Source: JBHEKP01 sp041859375
GTDB lineage: Bacteria; Hydrogenedentota; Hydrogenedentia; Hydrogenedentales; CAITNO01
Reading direction: 5' to 3'
NCBI GenBank assembly: GCA_041859375.1
Contig: JBHEKP010000033.1
Location: 1-33,730, forward strand
DNA length: 33,730 bases
Position numbers and translations under genes: made by a program. Positions 15,626 through 23,732 of the stretch are shown piece by piece (the first letter of the stretch is position 1; every line of letters starts with the position of its first letter). The notes below the pieces were generated by a model. That model had not been told where the DNA came from. It searched no databases and saw only the letters and a list, made by a program, of their open reading frames with translations.

Positions 15626-17602
15626 TTATTCTCCGTCAAGCGGCGCGGGGGGCTGTTCCCCGGCGTTCGCGCCGTCAGTTTGTAAATGACCCAGCACCAC
15701 CCGCGCAAGTTTCATGCTGAACCCCGGCACCGCCGCGATTTCCGCCGCCGTCGCCGCGCGCAGCCGCGCCACCGAACCCACCGCCGCCAGCAGCGCCTTC
15801 GCCCGCTTCGGGCCCACCCCCGGTATGCCAAGCAGCGCGCTCGTCAGCGTCGCCTTGCCCCGCCGCTTCCGGTGCAGCGTGATCGCAAAGCGGTGCGCCT
15901 CGTCCCGCAGCGCCGCCAGCATCCGCACCACCGGACCGTTCTGCGGCGGCACCACCGGGTTCACCCGGTTTGGCAGGAAAAACCGCTCCGGCGTCCGCGC
16001 CGCGCTCTTAAGCCCCCCCTTGAAGGGGGATTTAGGGGGATGTTCCTCCCCGTCCATTCCGTCCATTCCGTCCATTCCGTCCATCTTCCCCTCCTCCTCC
16101 AGCCGCGACTTCGCAATGCCCGCATGCGGCAGATCATCCAGCCCCAAATCCTTCAGCACCGCCGTGGCCACGCCCAACTGCCCCCGCCCGCCGTCAATCA
16201 GCACCAAATCCGGCAGGTCATCCTCCGCAATCGCCCGCGTGTACCGCCGCGTCAGCGCCTCCCGCAGCGAGGCGAAATCGTCCTGCCCCGCCACCGTGCC
16301 GATGATGTAGCGCCGGTACCGCTGCTTCGCCGGACGCCCCCCCTCGAACACCGCCATCGACGCCACCGTCTTGTCGCCCTGCATCGTGGAAATGTCAAAG
16401 CATTCTATGCGCCGCGGAAGGCACGGCAGCTTCAGCGTGTCCCGCACCAGCTCAAGCGTGTCCCCCGCCGCCTTCTCCGCAAGCCGTTTTTCCACGAAGG
16501 CGCGCTTCGCGTTGCCCGCCGCCAGTTCCACCAGTTTCGCCTTTTCACCCCGCTGCGGGCACAGCACATCCACCCGGCCCCCGCGCTTCTCCGCCAGCAC
16601 CTCCCCCAGCACCCCCGCATCCTCAATCTCCACCGGCAGCAGCACCTCGCGCGGAATCACCGCCGCCGTGTCGTAGAACTGGAGCAGAAACGAGCCCAGC
16701 ACCTCCCCCAGCGGCAGATCGTGCGCCTCGAAGGAGTGCGACTTCCCGCCCAGCAGCCTGCCGCCCCGGTAAAACAGCGCCTGCACCTCCGTGTAACGGC
16801 CCTCCGTGAACGCGCCGAACACGTCCCGGTCCTCCACGGGACCGCCCACCACCGACCGCTGCCGCTCAAAGGTGCTACCGAGGTCGCGGAGCCGGTCGCG
16901 CAGCGCCGCCGCCTCCTCAAAGCGCAGCCCCTCCGCCAGTGTCCGGATGTTTTCCAGCAGCCGCCGCTCCAGCTCGCCGCTGCGCCCCTCCAGCACCAGA
17001 AGCACCTCCGACACCACCGCATGGTACGCTTCACGCCCCGCCAGCCCCACGCACGGCGCGAGGCACTGGCCCATCTGGTGGTACAGGCACGGGCGCGTCC
17101 GGTTCCGCAGCACCGCGTCGGAGCAGGTGCGCAGCGGGAAAAGCCGCTGGATTTGGCGCAGCGTCTTCCGCGCCGCCTGCGCGTCATGGTACGGGCCGAA
17201 ATAGCGCGCCCCGTCCTGCCGCGTCCTGCGCACCACCGTCAGCCGGGGAAACTCCTCGCGCGGATCAATGCGCAGGCTCAGGTAGGTTTTGTCGTCCTTC
17301 AGGCGCACGTTGTACTTCGGGCGGTGCTGCTTGATCAGGCTGTTCTCCAGCAGCAGCGCCTCCTTCTCCGTCCCCACCACCAGATAGTCCACCGCCGCCA
17401 CCCGCCCCATCAAAAACTTCACCGTCGGCCGGCCGTCCGTCAGGTTGAAGTAACTGCGCACCCGCGCCCGCAGGTTTTTCGCCTTCCCCACATAAATAAT
17501 CTTCCCCGCGCCGTCCTTCATCAGGTAACAGCCCGGCTGCGCCGGCGCCTGGGACGGGTCCGGCCCCCCCTTCGGGGGTGTGGTTGTGTCCTCGCCTTTC
17601 AT
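15626..17602 (-). CDS. uvrC: Excinuclease ABC subunit UvrC with a repeat-derived insertion
   Basis: UvrC makes both incisions in nucleotide excision repair. The 658-residue protein has the GIY-YIG nuclease (about residues 20-100; GCY...YVGKAKNLR, Glu86), four Cys at 160, 172, 180 and 184 with the spacing of the UvrC iron-sulfur site, and the UVR motif that binds UvrB (about 215-245). The RNase H-like nuclease carries Asp403 (FDIS), Asp470 (LIDGG) and His570 (DEAHRF), and a helix-hairpin-helix end follows (about 588-640). Between residues 500 and 537, in the loop before the PERFFLP block, there are about 35 extra residues containing four MDG units and PPKSPFKGG. The extra part keeps the frame. 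No clear ribosome binding site precedes the ATG. Confidence 0.95.
   Translation of the reverse strand: MKGEDTTTPPKGGPDPSQAPAQPGCYLMKDGAGKIIYVGKAKNLRARVRSYFNLTDGRPTVKFLMGRVAAVDYLVVGTEKEALLLENSLIKQHRPKYNVRLKDDKTYLSLRIDPREEFPRLTVVRRTRQDGARYFGPYHDAQAARKTLRQIQRLFPLRTCSDAVLRNRTRPCLYHQMGQCLAPCVGLAGREAYHAVVSEVLLVLEGRSGELERRLLENIRTLAEGLRFEEAAALRDRLRDLGSTFERQRSVVGGPVEDRDVFGAFTEGRYTEVQALFYRGGRLLGGKSHSFEAHDLPLGEVLGSFLLQFYDTAAVIPREVLLPVEIEDAGVLGEVLAEKRGGRVDVLCPQRGEKAKLVELAAGNAKRAFVEKRLAEKAAGDTLELVRDTLKLPCLPRRIECFDISTMQGDKTVASMAVFEGGRPAKQRYRRYIIGTVAGQDDFASLREALTRRYTRAIAEDDLPDLVLIDGGRGQLGVATAVLKDLGLDDLPHAGIAKSRLEEEGKMDGMDGMDGMDGEEHPPKSPFKGGLKSAARTPERFFLPNRVNPVVPPQNGPVVRMLAALRDEAHRFAITLHRKRRGKATLTSALLGIPGVGPKRAKALLAAVGSVARLRAATAAEIAAVPGFSMKLARVVLGHLQTDGANAGEQPPAPLDGE
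16010..16042 (-). repeat. Palindromic dispersed-repeat-like element inside uvrC
   Basis: CCCCCTT (16015-16021), a single G, and AAGGGGG (16023-16029) form a near-perfect palindrome followed by ATTTAGGGGGATG. In the uvrC frame it reads PPKSPFKGG. From memory, this word and its DNA form recur as intergenic palindromic repeats in many unrelated bacteria, which suggests insertion of a REP- or MITE-like element. I cannot confirm other copies here. Confidence 0.6.
16052..16084. repeat. 9-bp tandem repeat in uvrC (3.7 copies)
   Basis: GTCCATTCC occurs at 16052, 16061 and 16070, followed by a partial copy (16079-16084). On the uvrC strand it encodes four Met-Asp-Gly units. The unit length is a multiple of three, so copy-number changes would not shift the frame. 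Confidence 0.95.
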
Positions 17603-17650
17603 GGCAAAAGCATACCACAGCCCGCCCTTACCCCCGGTCCATGACGATCT

Positions 17651-19546
17651 TCATGATGCGGACGCGCCGGGCTTTCCGGACAACGGCCGCGCCGCCGCCA
17701 GTTTTTCGTAACTGTCCAGCAGTTCCGTGGTGGTGGAGTAGAGTTTGGGCCGCGCCGCGTCGAAGGCGGCGAGGCCGGGCTCCGCCACGGCGGTGATGTC
17801 GGCGGCGCTTGCGCCGCGCTGGATCAACTCCCGCAGGTCAGGTCCGCCCGCGAGGGTGTCGAAGAAGGGTTTCCACTCCAGCCGGTCCTTGTGGCGGCGG
17901 TGCAGCGCGCAGAGCAGCGCCACCGCCAGCCGGAAGGGCCGCGCCGCGGTTCTGTCGGTGAACTCCACCCGGAACCCTTTGCACACCTTGTCCCGGAAGG
18001 CGGGGTCCGCCGCCCTGCCGGGAAGGGGCTTCGGGGTGTAGAGCGCCGTCACCAGGCGCATGCCGGGGCTGTCCTCCGGCGCAATCATTTCCGCCACCGA
18101 AAGGTTGTCCACCCACGGCGCGCCAAAGAGCAGGAAGGGCGTGTCCGTGCCCCGGCCCTCGTTGAGGTTCACCCCCTCGAAAAGGCAGGTTCCCGCGTAG
18201 GCCAGCGCCGCGTCCGCCGTTGGCAGGTTGGGCGACGGCGGCGACCAGGGCAGGGCGCACTGATGGTGCATCAGTTCGCGCCGCCAGTTTTCCGCGGGCT
18301 GCACCGACAGATCCAGTTTTTTCAATTCCGGGCGGGTCTGCTGCAGGAACATCGCAGCCTCGCCCAGGGTCATGCCGTGGCGCGCGGGCACCGGCGCTCG
18401 GCAGACGGGGGAGTCTGCCACGGTTGCGATGGCTCCCTCCAGCACCACGCCGCCCAGCGGGTTGGGCCGGTCCAGCACCTTCACCGGCACCCTCGCGGCG
18501 GCGCAGGCACTCATGCATTCCAGGAGTGTGGCAAGGTAGGTGTAATACCGCGCCCCCACGTCGGGCAGGTCGGCGACGAAGAGGTCCACACCCCGGAGGT
18601 CCTCCGGCGACGGGCCTTTCTTGTCGCCGTACAGGCTTACCACGGGCACACCGTTCACATTGTCCCCGGCCACGGCGGCACCCGCCTCGGCCTGAAGCCG
18701 CAGGCCGTGCTCCGGCGAGAAATAGCGCGTCAGGCGCAGGCCCGGCTCCTGCCGGAGCACCTCCGCCGCGGGACGGCCCGTCTGATCCGTGGCCGCGTTG
18801 TTGGTCAGCACGCCCAGCCCTTTTTCCTTCAGCCCGGAAAAGTCATCGCGCACCAGATAGTCCAGCGCGGTGTGCGCGTTCGTGCGGTCCGGATAGAGGG
18901 GCAGGGCCGCGCCGTCGAAGAAGGTCTTGCGCAGGCTGGTGTTGTCGCGGTGCGCCCGGGTGGGATGGCAGGTGTTGGACAGCAGAATGGTGAAGATCCC
19001 CGTCTCCCGGTCAATCCAGAGCGCCGTGCCGGTCCAGCCCGTGTGGCCGAAGGCCGTCCGCGAGGGCAGGTAGCCGTTCGCGCCCGACATCCACGGGTCC
19101 AGCCACCAGCCAAGCCCCTGCCACGCGTAGCCGGACACCTGGCCGGGCCGCAGCATCTCATCCAGCGTGGCGGGCTTCACAATCCTGCCGCCGAGCAGCG
19201 CGCGGCAGAAGATCGCCAAGTCGCCCGCCGTGGAAAAAAGCCCCGCATGGCCCGAAACGCCGCCCATGGCGAAGGCGTTCTCGTCATGCACCTCGCCCCG
19301 CACCATGCGCCCCCGCCAGGGGCACTGTTCCGTGGGCGCGCATTCCGCGCGCAACGCCGCATCCGGGCGGAATGTCGTGCGTTCCATTTTCAGCGGCGCG
19401 AAGACGCGCCGTTTCACAAAGGCGTCCAGCGGCTCCCGCGCCGCCTGCGCCGCGCACTGCCCCAGCAGGATGAAGCCCAGATCAGAGTAGGTGCGCCGCG
19501 TTCCCGGCGGCGCGTCCAGCCTCAGCTCCGCGATACGCCGGACCAT
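17651..19546 (-). CDS. Downstream part of a split serine hydrolase / NamZ (DUF1343) fusion
   Basis: The 631-residue open part starts at the first ATG after an in-frame UAA. Its first third continues a class C beta-lactamase-like serine hydrolase, with YSDLGF (Tyr of the second motif) and FGHTGWTG (third motif), but it lacks the SxxK nucleophile, which lies upstream of the stop. From about residue 240 it is a DUF1343/NamZ domain: GLGVLTNNAA, SPEHGLR, LYGDKKGPSPEDL, DVGARYYTY and LDRPNPLGG. NamZ-type enzymes are exo-acting N-acetylmuramidases that remove terminal MurNAc from peptidoglycan chains. Fusions of the two domains occur in other bacteria and fit wall recycling. The NamZ part could still be made if translation reinitiates at 19546; the hydrolase part could not work alone. 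The uvrC gene follows 48 bases later on the same strand. Confidence 0.8.
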   Translation of the reverse strand: MVRRIAELRLDAPPGTRRTYSDLGFILLGQCAAQAAREPLDAFVKRRVFAPLKMERTTFRPDAALRAECAPTEQCPWRGRMVRGEVHDENAFAMGGVSGHAGLFSTAGDLAIFCRALLGGRIVKPATLDEMLRPGQVSGYAWQGLGWWLDPWMSGANGYLPSRTAFGHTGWTGTALWIDRETGIFTILLSNTCHPTRAHRDNTSLRKTFFDGAALPLYPDRTNAHTALDYLVRDDFSGLKEKGLGVLTNNAATDQTGRPAAEVLRQEPGLRLTRYFSPEHGLRLQAEAGAAVAGDNVNGVPVVSLYGDKKGPSPEDLRGVDLFVADLPDVGARYYTYLATLLECMSACAAARVPVKVLDRPNPLGGVVLEGAIATVADSPVCRAPVPARHGMTLGEAAMFLQQTRPELKKLDLSVQPAENWRRELMHHQCALPWSPPSPNLPTADAALAYAGTCLFEGVNLNEGRGTDTPFLLFGAPWVDNLSVAEMIAPEDSPGMRLVTALYTPKPLPGRAADPAFRDKVCKGFRVEFTDRTAARPFRLAVALLCALHRRHKDRLEWKPFFDTLAGGPDLRELIQRGASAADITAVAEPGLAAFDAARPKLYSTTTELLDSYEKLAAARPLSGKPGASAS

Positions 19547-19570
19547 GTCCTCCGCGCCCGCGATCTCCTT

Positions 19571-19915
19571 TTACCACACCTTGAAGGGGGGGAGGCCCGT
19601 GGTGTGGGTGATGCAGTGGCGCAGGGTGAACTGGTCCAGTCCGGGCAGGGGAAGATACTCCGACACCTTCTGGTCAAGGTCCAGTTTTCCCTCCTCCCGC
19701 AGCAGCATCACCGCCGTGGTGGTGGAAATGACCTTGGTCAGCGAGGCCAGATCATAGAGGGTGTCCGTGGTCGCCGCCTCCGGCGCGGGCGACTGCTGGC
19801 GCAGCCCAACCGCCCCGTGGAACAGCGTCTCGCCGCCCCGGCCCGCATAGGCCACCGCTCCGGGCGCTTTTGACTCGCGGACCGCGAGGGCGAGATATGC
19901 AGCATAATCCAACAT
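19571..19915 (-). CDS. Upstream part of the split serine hydrolase, carrying the SxxK nucleophile
   Basis: About 114 codons begin MLDYAAYLALAVRESKAPGA and end TGLPPFKVW before UAA at 19571-19573. The beta-lactamase/DD-peptidase first motif is present as SLTK, in DLASLTKVISTT. The reading frame continues after the stop as KEIAGAED and then the next open frame, with no missing or extra bases and good continuity with the family, so one nonsense codon separates the two halves. AAAGGA lies six bases before the ATG at 19915 (three before an ATG at 19918). There is no signal peptide. On its own this piece lacks most of the fold and is probably inactive. Confidence 0.75.
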   Translation of the reverse strand: MLDYAAYLALAVRESKAPGAVAYAGRGGETLFHGAVGLRQQSPAPEAATTDTLYDLASLTKVISTTTAVMLLREEGKLDLDQKVSEYLPLPGLDQFTLRHCITHTTGLPPFKVW

Positions 19916-19981
19916 CATGATTCCTTTGCCGTGAAGCCGCCATTCTTGCACGGGGCCGGGCGGGGGCGCAATCAACATCCT

Positions 19982-20014
19982 AAAAAAATGCCATCTGCAA
20001 ATAATGCAGATGGC
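19982..20014 (-). terminator. Intrinsic terminator of the AT-rich secreted protein gene
   Basis: On the minus strand a perfect ten-pair stem (GCCATCTGCA with TGCAGATGGC, 19990-20014) with a five-base loop is followed by a run of seven T. It sits about 25 bases after the stop codon at 20040, separating this gene from the serine hydrolase gene downstream. Confidence 0.9.
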
Positions 20015-20039
20015 TTGCGAAATTTGGCAAGATCGGCGA

Positions 20040-21140
20040 CTAGTCTGCGAAGAATGTGGCCGCTTGATAGGTATCCATGCGATAGTTAAAGTTGCTTGAC
20101 GATGCGGCAGGAAATCTAAATTGAAGGGCAGAAGCAATTGGTTTTTTTCCTTCAATTTCTATATAACCCTCAGAATAGGATTCATTTGGAAAAAATTGAC
20201 TAGGTGTAAAATCTAATGATTGATATTTCGAAAGAGTAACTGTCTTCGAGTCAATTGGATAATTACTCATATCGTATACTCTAATGATATAATTGTCACT
20301 TGTTTCGTCGGAACCGTCTCCGTTAATCAATGTACACCAAGTTGCCCAGCCCATTCCAGTCTCTGTTGTGTTATATGACTCGCGAAAATGGGGAAGGCGA
20401 ATTTTATGTGTCGTTAAATTAGAGTTAAACAATGTCTCATAAAATGCTGGATAGCCAAAGGAACACTGAATAAATCGCTTGTCACTAAAAGTTCCATTTC
20501 CAGTGCGATACTTTCCAAGGACTTGTCCCCGAATATTTGTTAAAAAGTCATGGCCATCCGGTTGTGATATTCGCAATGCGACAGACATATACGAATCGGT
20601 AGGTGGATTATTAAATAGTGCGTTATTTGTGCCATAACTAGGAATGAGCAAACTACAATGGGAGTCTATAGTCGCCCAAAAACAATTATTCGTTGCATCC
20701 CATTCAACATTGGGAGATGTATTCTCTTTGATTAAATCATCCGTGCTGTTATAATACTTGGTAGCTCCAGTGGCTAATTGTCCGTTGCTCAGAAGAACTT
20801 CTATTTTAATTTTATTGCTTCCGCTAAATGGGACATTTGAATTGTTATGAATGAACACAAGCCAAGTTTTTTCAGAATTTCCTGTGTCATAATATGATTG
20901 CTGGGGGTTTGTTCCAGAAATGAAAACTCGAGTCGTGTTCCACACAGGATTGGGGGATGACGGGTAGTTAATCATTTTGTAGAGCGCAGACGAGCTAGCA
21001 CCCCACGGTGGACCAAACACATTCTCCCGGTTGTTGCAGTTGACATAGGGCAACCATGCCACCAGTTCAGTGGCGGCGACCATTGGAGCCAAAAAGGCCA
21101 TCACCAAAGACACAAGAACCAACAACTTACGAATCTGCAT
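20040..21140 (-). CDS. AT-rich secreted protein of unknown function
   Basis: This 366-residue protein has a signal peptide (MQIRKLLVLVSLVMAFLAP..., cleavage near VAA-TE). The mature part is rich in Asn, Ser, Thr and Tyr and looks beta-rich, with a TWLVFIHNNSN segment near residue 92 and an end rich in aromatic residues (FNYRMDTYQAATFFAD). I recognise no family. The coding DNA is markedly AT-rich compared with the neighbours, pointing to acquisition from another genome or a special expression regime. GAGGAGG lies 15 bases before the ATG, which is long; an out-of-frame ATG at 21148 has the ideal spacing. The gene has its own promoter and terminator. It resembles the gene ending at 23733 in overall plan (exported, Asn-rich, similar leader), so the two may be distant relatives. 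Confidence 0.78.
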   Translation of the reverse strand: MQIRKLLVLVSLVMAFLAPMVAATELVAWLPYVNCNNRENVFGPPWGASSSALYKMINYPSSPNPVWNTTRVFISGTNPQQSYYDTGNSEKTWLVFIHNNSNVPFSGSNKIKIEVLLSNGQLATGATKYYNSTDDLIKENTSPNVEWDATNNCFWATIDSHCSLLIPSYGTNNALFNNPPTDSYMSVALRISQPDGHDFLTNIRGQVLGKYRTGNGTFSDKRFIQCSFGYPAFYETLFNSNLTTHKIRLPHFRESYNTTETGMGWATWCTLINGDGSDETSDNYIIRVYDMSNYPIDSKTVTLSKYQSLDFTPSQFFPNESYSEGYIEIEGKKPIASALQFRFPAASSSNFNYRMDTYQAATFFAD

Positions 21141-21183
21141 GTACCCATTGGAAATCCTCCTCTTGGTTGGGTAAACTAGAGCT

Positions 21184-21212
21184 AGGTTAGCACAGATCTT
21201 TATCTATGTCAA
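21184..21212 (-). promoter_or_regulatory. Promoter of the AT-rich secreted protein gene
   Basis: On the minus strand TTGACA (21207-21212) is followed after 17 bases by TAACCT (21184-21189), with TGTG just upstream of the -10 as in an extended -10 element. The spacing and the TGTG match the promoter at 24378-24406. The leader would be about 40 bases. Confidence 0.6.
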
Positions 21213-21254
21213 TAAAAATATAAATGGGCGACATTACTAATAAGGATCATGGTA

Positions 21255-23627
21255 ATGAAAACTATTAGTGTTAAAAAAGCTGTGGCTTTATCAATTACAT
21301 TAGTAATATTTATAGTACTCATTTATCTTGGTAATATGCGGTTTTTTTTGTTTGGCTACTACGACTGTTGGGCATATTTTCTACCCAATGCCGCGCTGTT
21401 GGACAACGAACTGTCTCAGGGGCGGTTTCCGCTGTGGAACCATTTGATTCTGGGGGGTACGCCCTTTGCGGCCAACCCGCAGGCTGCTGTATTTTATCCG
21501 CCCAATCTGTTTCGCGCTTTTTTTGTTGGGGATGCTGGCCCGCTCTGGACGTTGATATCCCTTCGCGTCCTTGCGCTGGCGCATGTGACCTTAGCCTTTT
21601 TTTTGTGCCGTTGTTTTGCATTAAGACACGGCTTGTCCGCTTGGGGGGCGGTGATTGCGGCCTGTGCTTACGCCTTTTCCATTGAGATGACCGCCCATGC
21701 CATTGGGGCATGGATTTTGGTGATTGTCCCGGCGTTTCTTCCCGGAATTTTATTGCTGATGCGCCGTGCCGCCATGTCAGACGGCCACCGGGGCCGTATT
21801 GCTGCGGTGGCGGGGGCGGGCGGTCTGCTCGGGCTGGGTTTTTTGGGGGGATATCCCCAGCACACCTTGTACACCCTTGTGATCATGGGGTTGTATGCGT
21901 TGTGGTTGTCACATGCCCGCGGGGTGGGTATGCGCGGGTGGTGCATTTGCGCGACACGGCGGCAATTTCCAGAACTGGCTGCTGTGTGCGTACTGGGCCT
22001 CCTTGCAGGAGCGGCGGTCTGGGTGCCCGCCATGGAACTGGCCGGATATGCGCTGCGCGGCGGAACGGGCGGTGTCCAAGTGCGCTATTGGCGGGATGCC
22101 ACTCATTCCCTGCCTTACATACTCCGTCCCTCGCTGGTCGGACTGGCAGTTCTGGCCTTGCCTGTAATTTGGAAAAGGGAACTGCGGATTTTTGCCGTGC
22201 TGCTGGCCCTGTTTTTGGACTTTTTGCTCGGCGGGCCCGCCGAGCATGTGCTGCGCGCTCTTGCCCCATTCAAGCTGGGTTCCCCCCTCAGGGCCTCGGC
22301 ATTTCTGGCCCTGCCCCTGGGCATGCTGGCCGGGGCCGGGTACGACCGCCTTTGCGCCTTTCCTGCGGGCTTGCCCCGCCATGCGCGCATGGCGGCTTTC
22401 TGTGTGTTTTGCATGGTTGCGGCATTGGGGTTTGCCTTTTCCCCATTCCTGTTGATGCCCAATTCATGGCTGTTCAAACTAGCCTCACCCATTTTGGCCG
22501 GTGGTGCCTTGTGCGCTTTTTTTATTCTTGCGCCCCGGAGGGCTCTTGTTTTCTTTGCCTTGGTGGTCTGCGTGGACATCGCGCTCTGGGATTCCTTCTG
22601 CAGGCATGAGACAGGCGTCAAACTCCGGACTTTCCCGTATGATACTGGATGGCTTGAACAGGCCCGCGCAGTGCCGGTGAACAAACGCAGCGTGGATGAA
22701 CATCCGAACTGTCCCGCTAGCGTTGGCGGTATGCTTGTCAACGGGTATGAGCCCGCACGTCTGGCTCTTGCCGACAAACTGTTATGCACCTCACATGACC
22801 AATATGTGAGTGAAATCACGCCATCAACTGGCACGCTCAACCTGTCATCCGCCTATGGCCTGTTTAAAAGGCCCTTTTGGCTTGTTGATTCGCCCGGACT
22901 GGACACCGTCCTGAAACAGTGGGTGATGGATCCGGGCGGCAATGCGGGCATCCTGGGGGTGATGATGAACAAGCCCACAGAATCCATTGAGGTTATGGGT
23001 GAAAAATGGAGGGTTGTCAATGAAAAACAGGAGGAGAGGACGTTTGGTTTTGACTCTTTCCTCTCAAAAGGCACTCACACATTCGTAAAAATAACTTTCA
23101 ACACATTCGCCCCTGTGTCTGTCCGGGTGTTCACCCGAACACCCAAATTCCTGGTTGCATCTGCCGATTTTCCGGATCAATCCATGGATGCCATCCTCCA
23201 AGCGCCCCTGCCGGACAATTTCTCCGGTTTGGACGTTGTTTTTTCAGGTGCCGGTGCGGATGGAATAGTTCCCGCCAAGGCAATTCTATTGGAAGACACG
23301 GCGGATTATGATTCTTTGATAACCGTGATCGAACATAACTCCCGCCGCACAAAGGTGAAGGTTGGTCCATTGGACGGGGAAAAACGCCTGCTGTTTACAA
23401 GTTTTGCATATCCGGGCTGGAAGTTGTCGGTTGACGGCATATCTGCCGACATTGTTCCCACGGCCGGTGTTTTCCAGTGGATAACCCTGTCATCCGGAAT
23501 TCATGAGGTTGAATTTCGGATGGTGTCGAAAAGTGTCAACCGGGGGGTGCTCATATCGCTCACCGGATTTGTCATGTGCATACTGGGGTTGGTGTGCGGT
23601 CGCCCGCCTTGGAAAAGGGGCGCATGA
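21255..23627 (+). CDS. YfhO-type polytopic membrane protein (GT-C-like)
   Basis: This protein of about 790 residues has an N-terminal membrane helix, the YfhO-family block FPLWNHLILGGTPFAANPQAAVFYPPN (quoted here in part by its key residues: PLWN, GGTPF, NPQ, YPPN), about ten further helices to residue 430, an extracytoplasmic domain, and a last helix near the C-terminus. The segment FAYPGWKLSVDG followed by a GIHEVEFRM beta strand is typical of the C-terminal domain. Relatives include proteins that glycosylate teichoic acids or other surface polymers using lipid-linked sugars; the donor and target here are unknown. TAAGGAT lies eight bases ahead of the ATG at 21255, better than for the ATG at 21249. 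The first hundred bases are AT-rich like the divergent neighbour, and the rest is of intermediate composition. Confidence 0.85.
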   Translation: MKTISVKKAVALSITLVIFIVLIYLGNMRFFLFGYYDCWAYFLPNAALLDNELSQGRFPLWNHLILGGTPFAANPQAAVFYPPNLFRAFFVGDAGPLWTLISLRVLALAHVTLAFFLCRCFALRHGLSAWGAVIAACAYAFSIEMTAHAIGAWILVIVPAFLPGILLLMRRAAMSDGHRGRIAAVAGAGGLLGLGFLGGYPQHTLYTLVIMGLYALWLSHARGVGMRGWCICATRRQFPELAAVCVLGLLAGAAVWVPAMELAGYALRGGTGGVQVRYWRDATHSLPYILRPSLVGLAVLALPVIWKRELRIFAVLLALFLDFLLGGPAEHVLRALAPFKLGSPLRASAFLALPLGMLAGAGYDRLCAFPAGLPRHARMAAFCVFCMVAALGFAFSPFLLMPNSWLFKLASPILAGGALCAFFILAPRRALVFFALVVCVDIALWDSFCRHETGVKLRTFPYDTGWLEQARAVPVNKRSVDEHPNCPASVGGMLVNGYEPARLALADKLLCTSHDQYVSEITPSTGTLNLSSAYGLFKRPFWLVDSPGLDTVLKQWVMDPGGNAGILGVMMNKPTESIEVMGEKWRVVNEKQEERTFGFDSFLSKGTHTFVKITFNTFAPVSVRVFTRTPKFLVASADFPDQSMDAILQAPLPDNFSGLDVVFSGAGADGIVPAKAILLEDTADYDSLITVIEHNSRRTKVKVGPLDGEKRLLFTSFAYPGWKLSVDGISADIVPTAGVFQWITLSSGIHEVEFRMVSKSVNRGVLISLTGFVMCILGLVCGRPPWKRGA

Positions 23628-23652
23628 CAAAAGAGAAGACTCGGTGATAATG

Positions 23653-23692
23653 AAAAAAAAATAAGGCGGGCATGTCTTCCGACATTCCCGCC
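23653..23692 (-). terminator. Intrinsic terminator of the small secreted protein gene
   Basis: On the minus strand a twelve-pair stem with one mismatch (GGCGGG, CATGTC against GACATT, CCCGCC; 23665-23692) and a four-base loop is followed by TTATTTTTTTTT. It lies about 40 bases after the stop codon at 23733. The plus-strand side lacks a T-run, so it would not terminate the YfhO-type gene efficiently. Confidence 0.92.
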
Positions 23693-23732
23693 TCGAATCT
23701 TGTATTAGGACGTTCGAGCCACTGCGCTGGGA

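Noticed and set aside
17566..17578. CCCCC-TTC-GGGGG hairpin near the uvrC start as a second repeat insertion
   Set aside because: It encodes a PPKGG-like stretch at a variable N-terminus, but lacks the longer conserved word seen at 16010-16042; chance in GC-rich DNA is likely.
15686..17644. 652-codon plus-strand open frame over uvrC
   Set aside because: Low-complexity His/Arg/Gln-rich shadow of a clear uvrC gene on the other strand.
19571..19600. TTGAAGGGGG near the split hydrolase stop as another copy of the uvrC palindrome
   Set aside because: It encodes the conserved GLPP region of the hydrolase family, so the similarity is probably coincidental.
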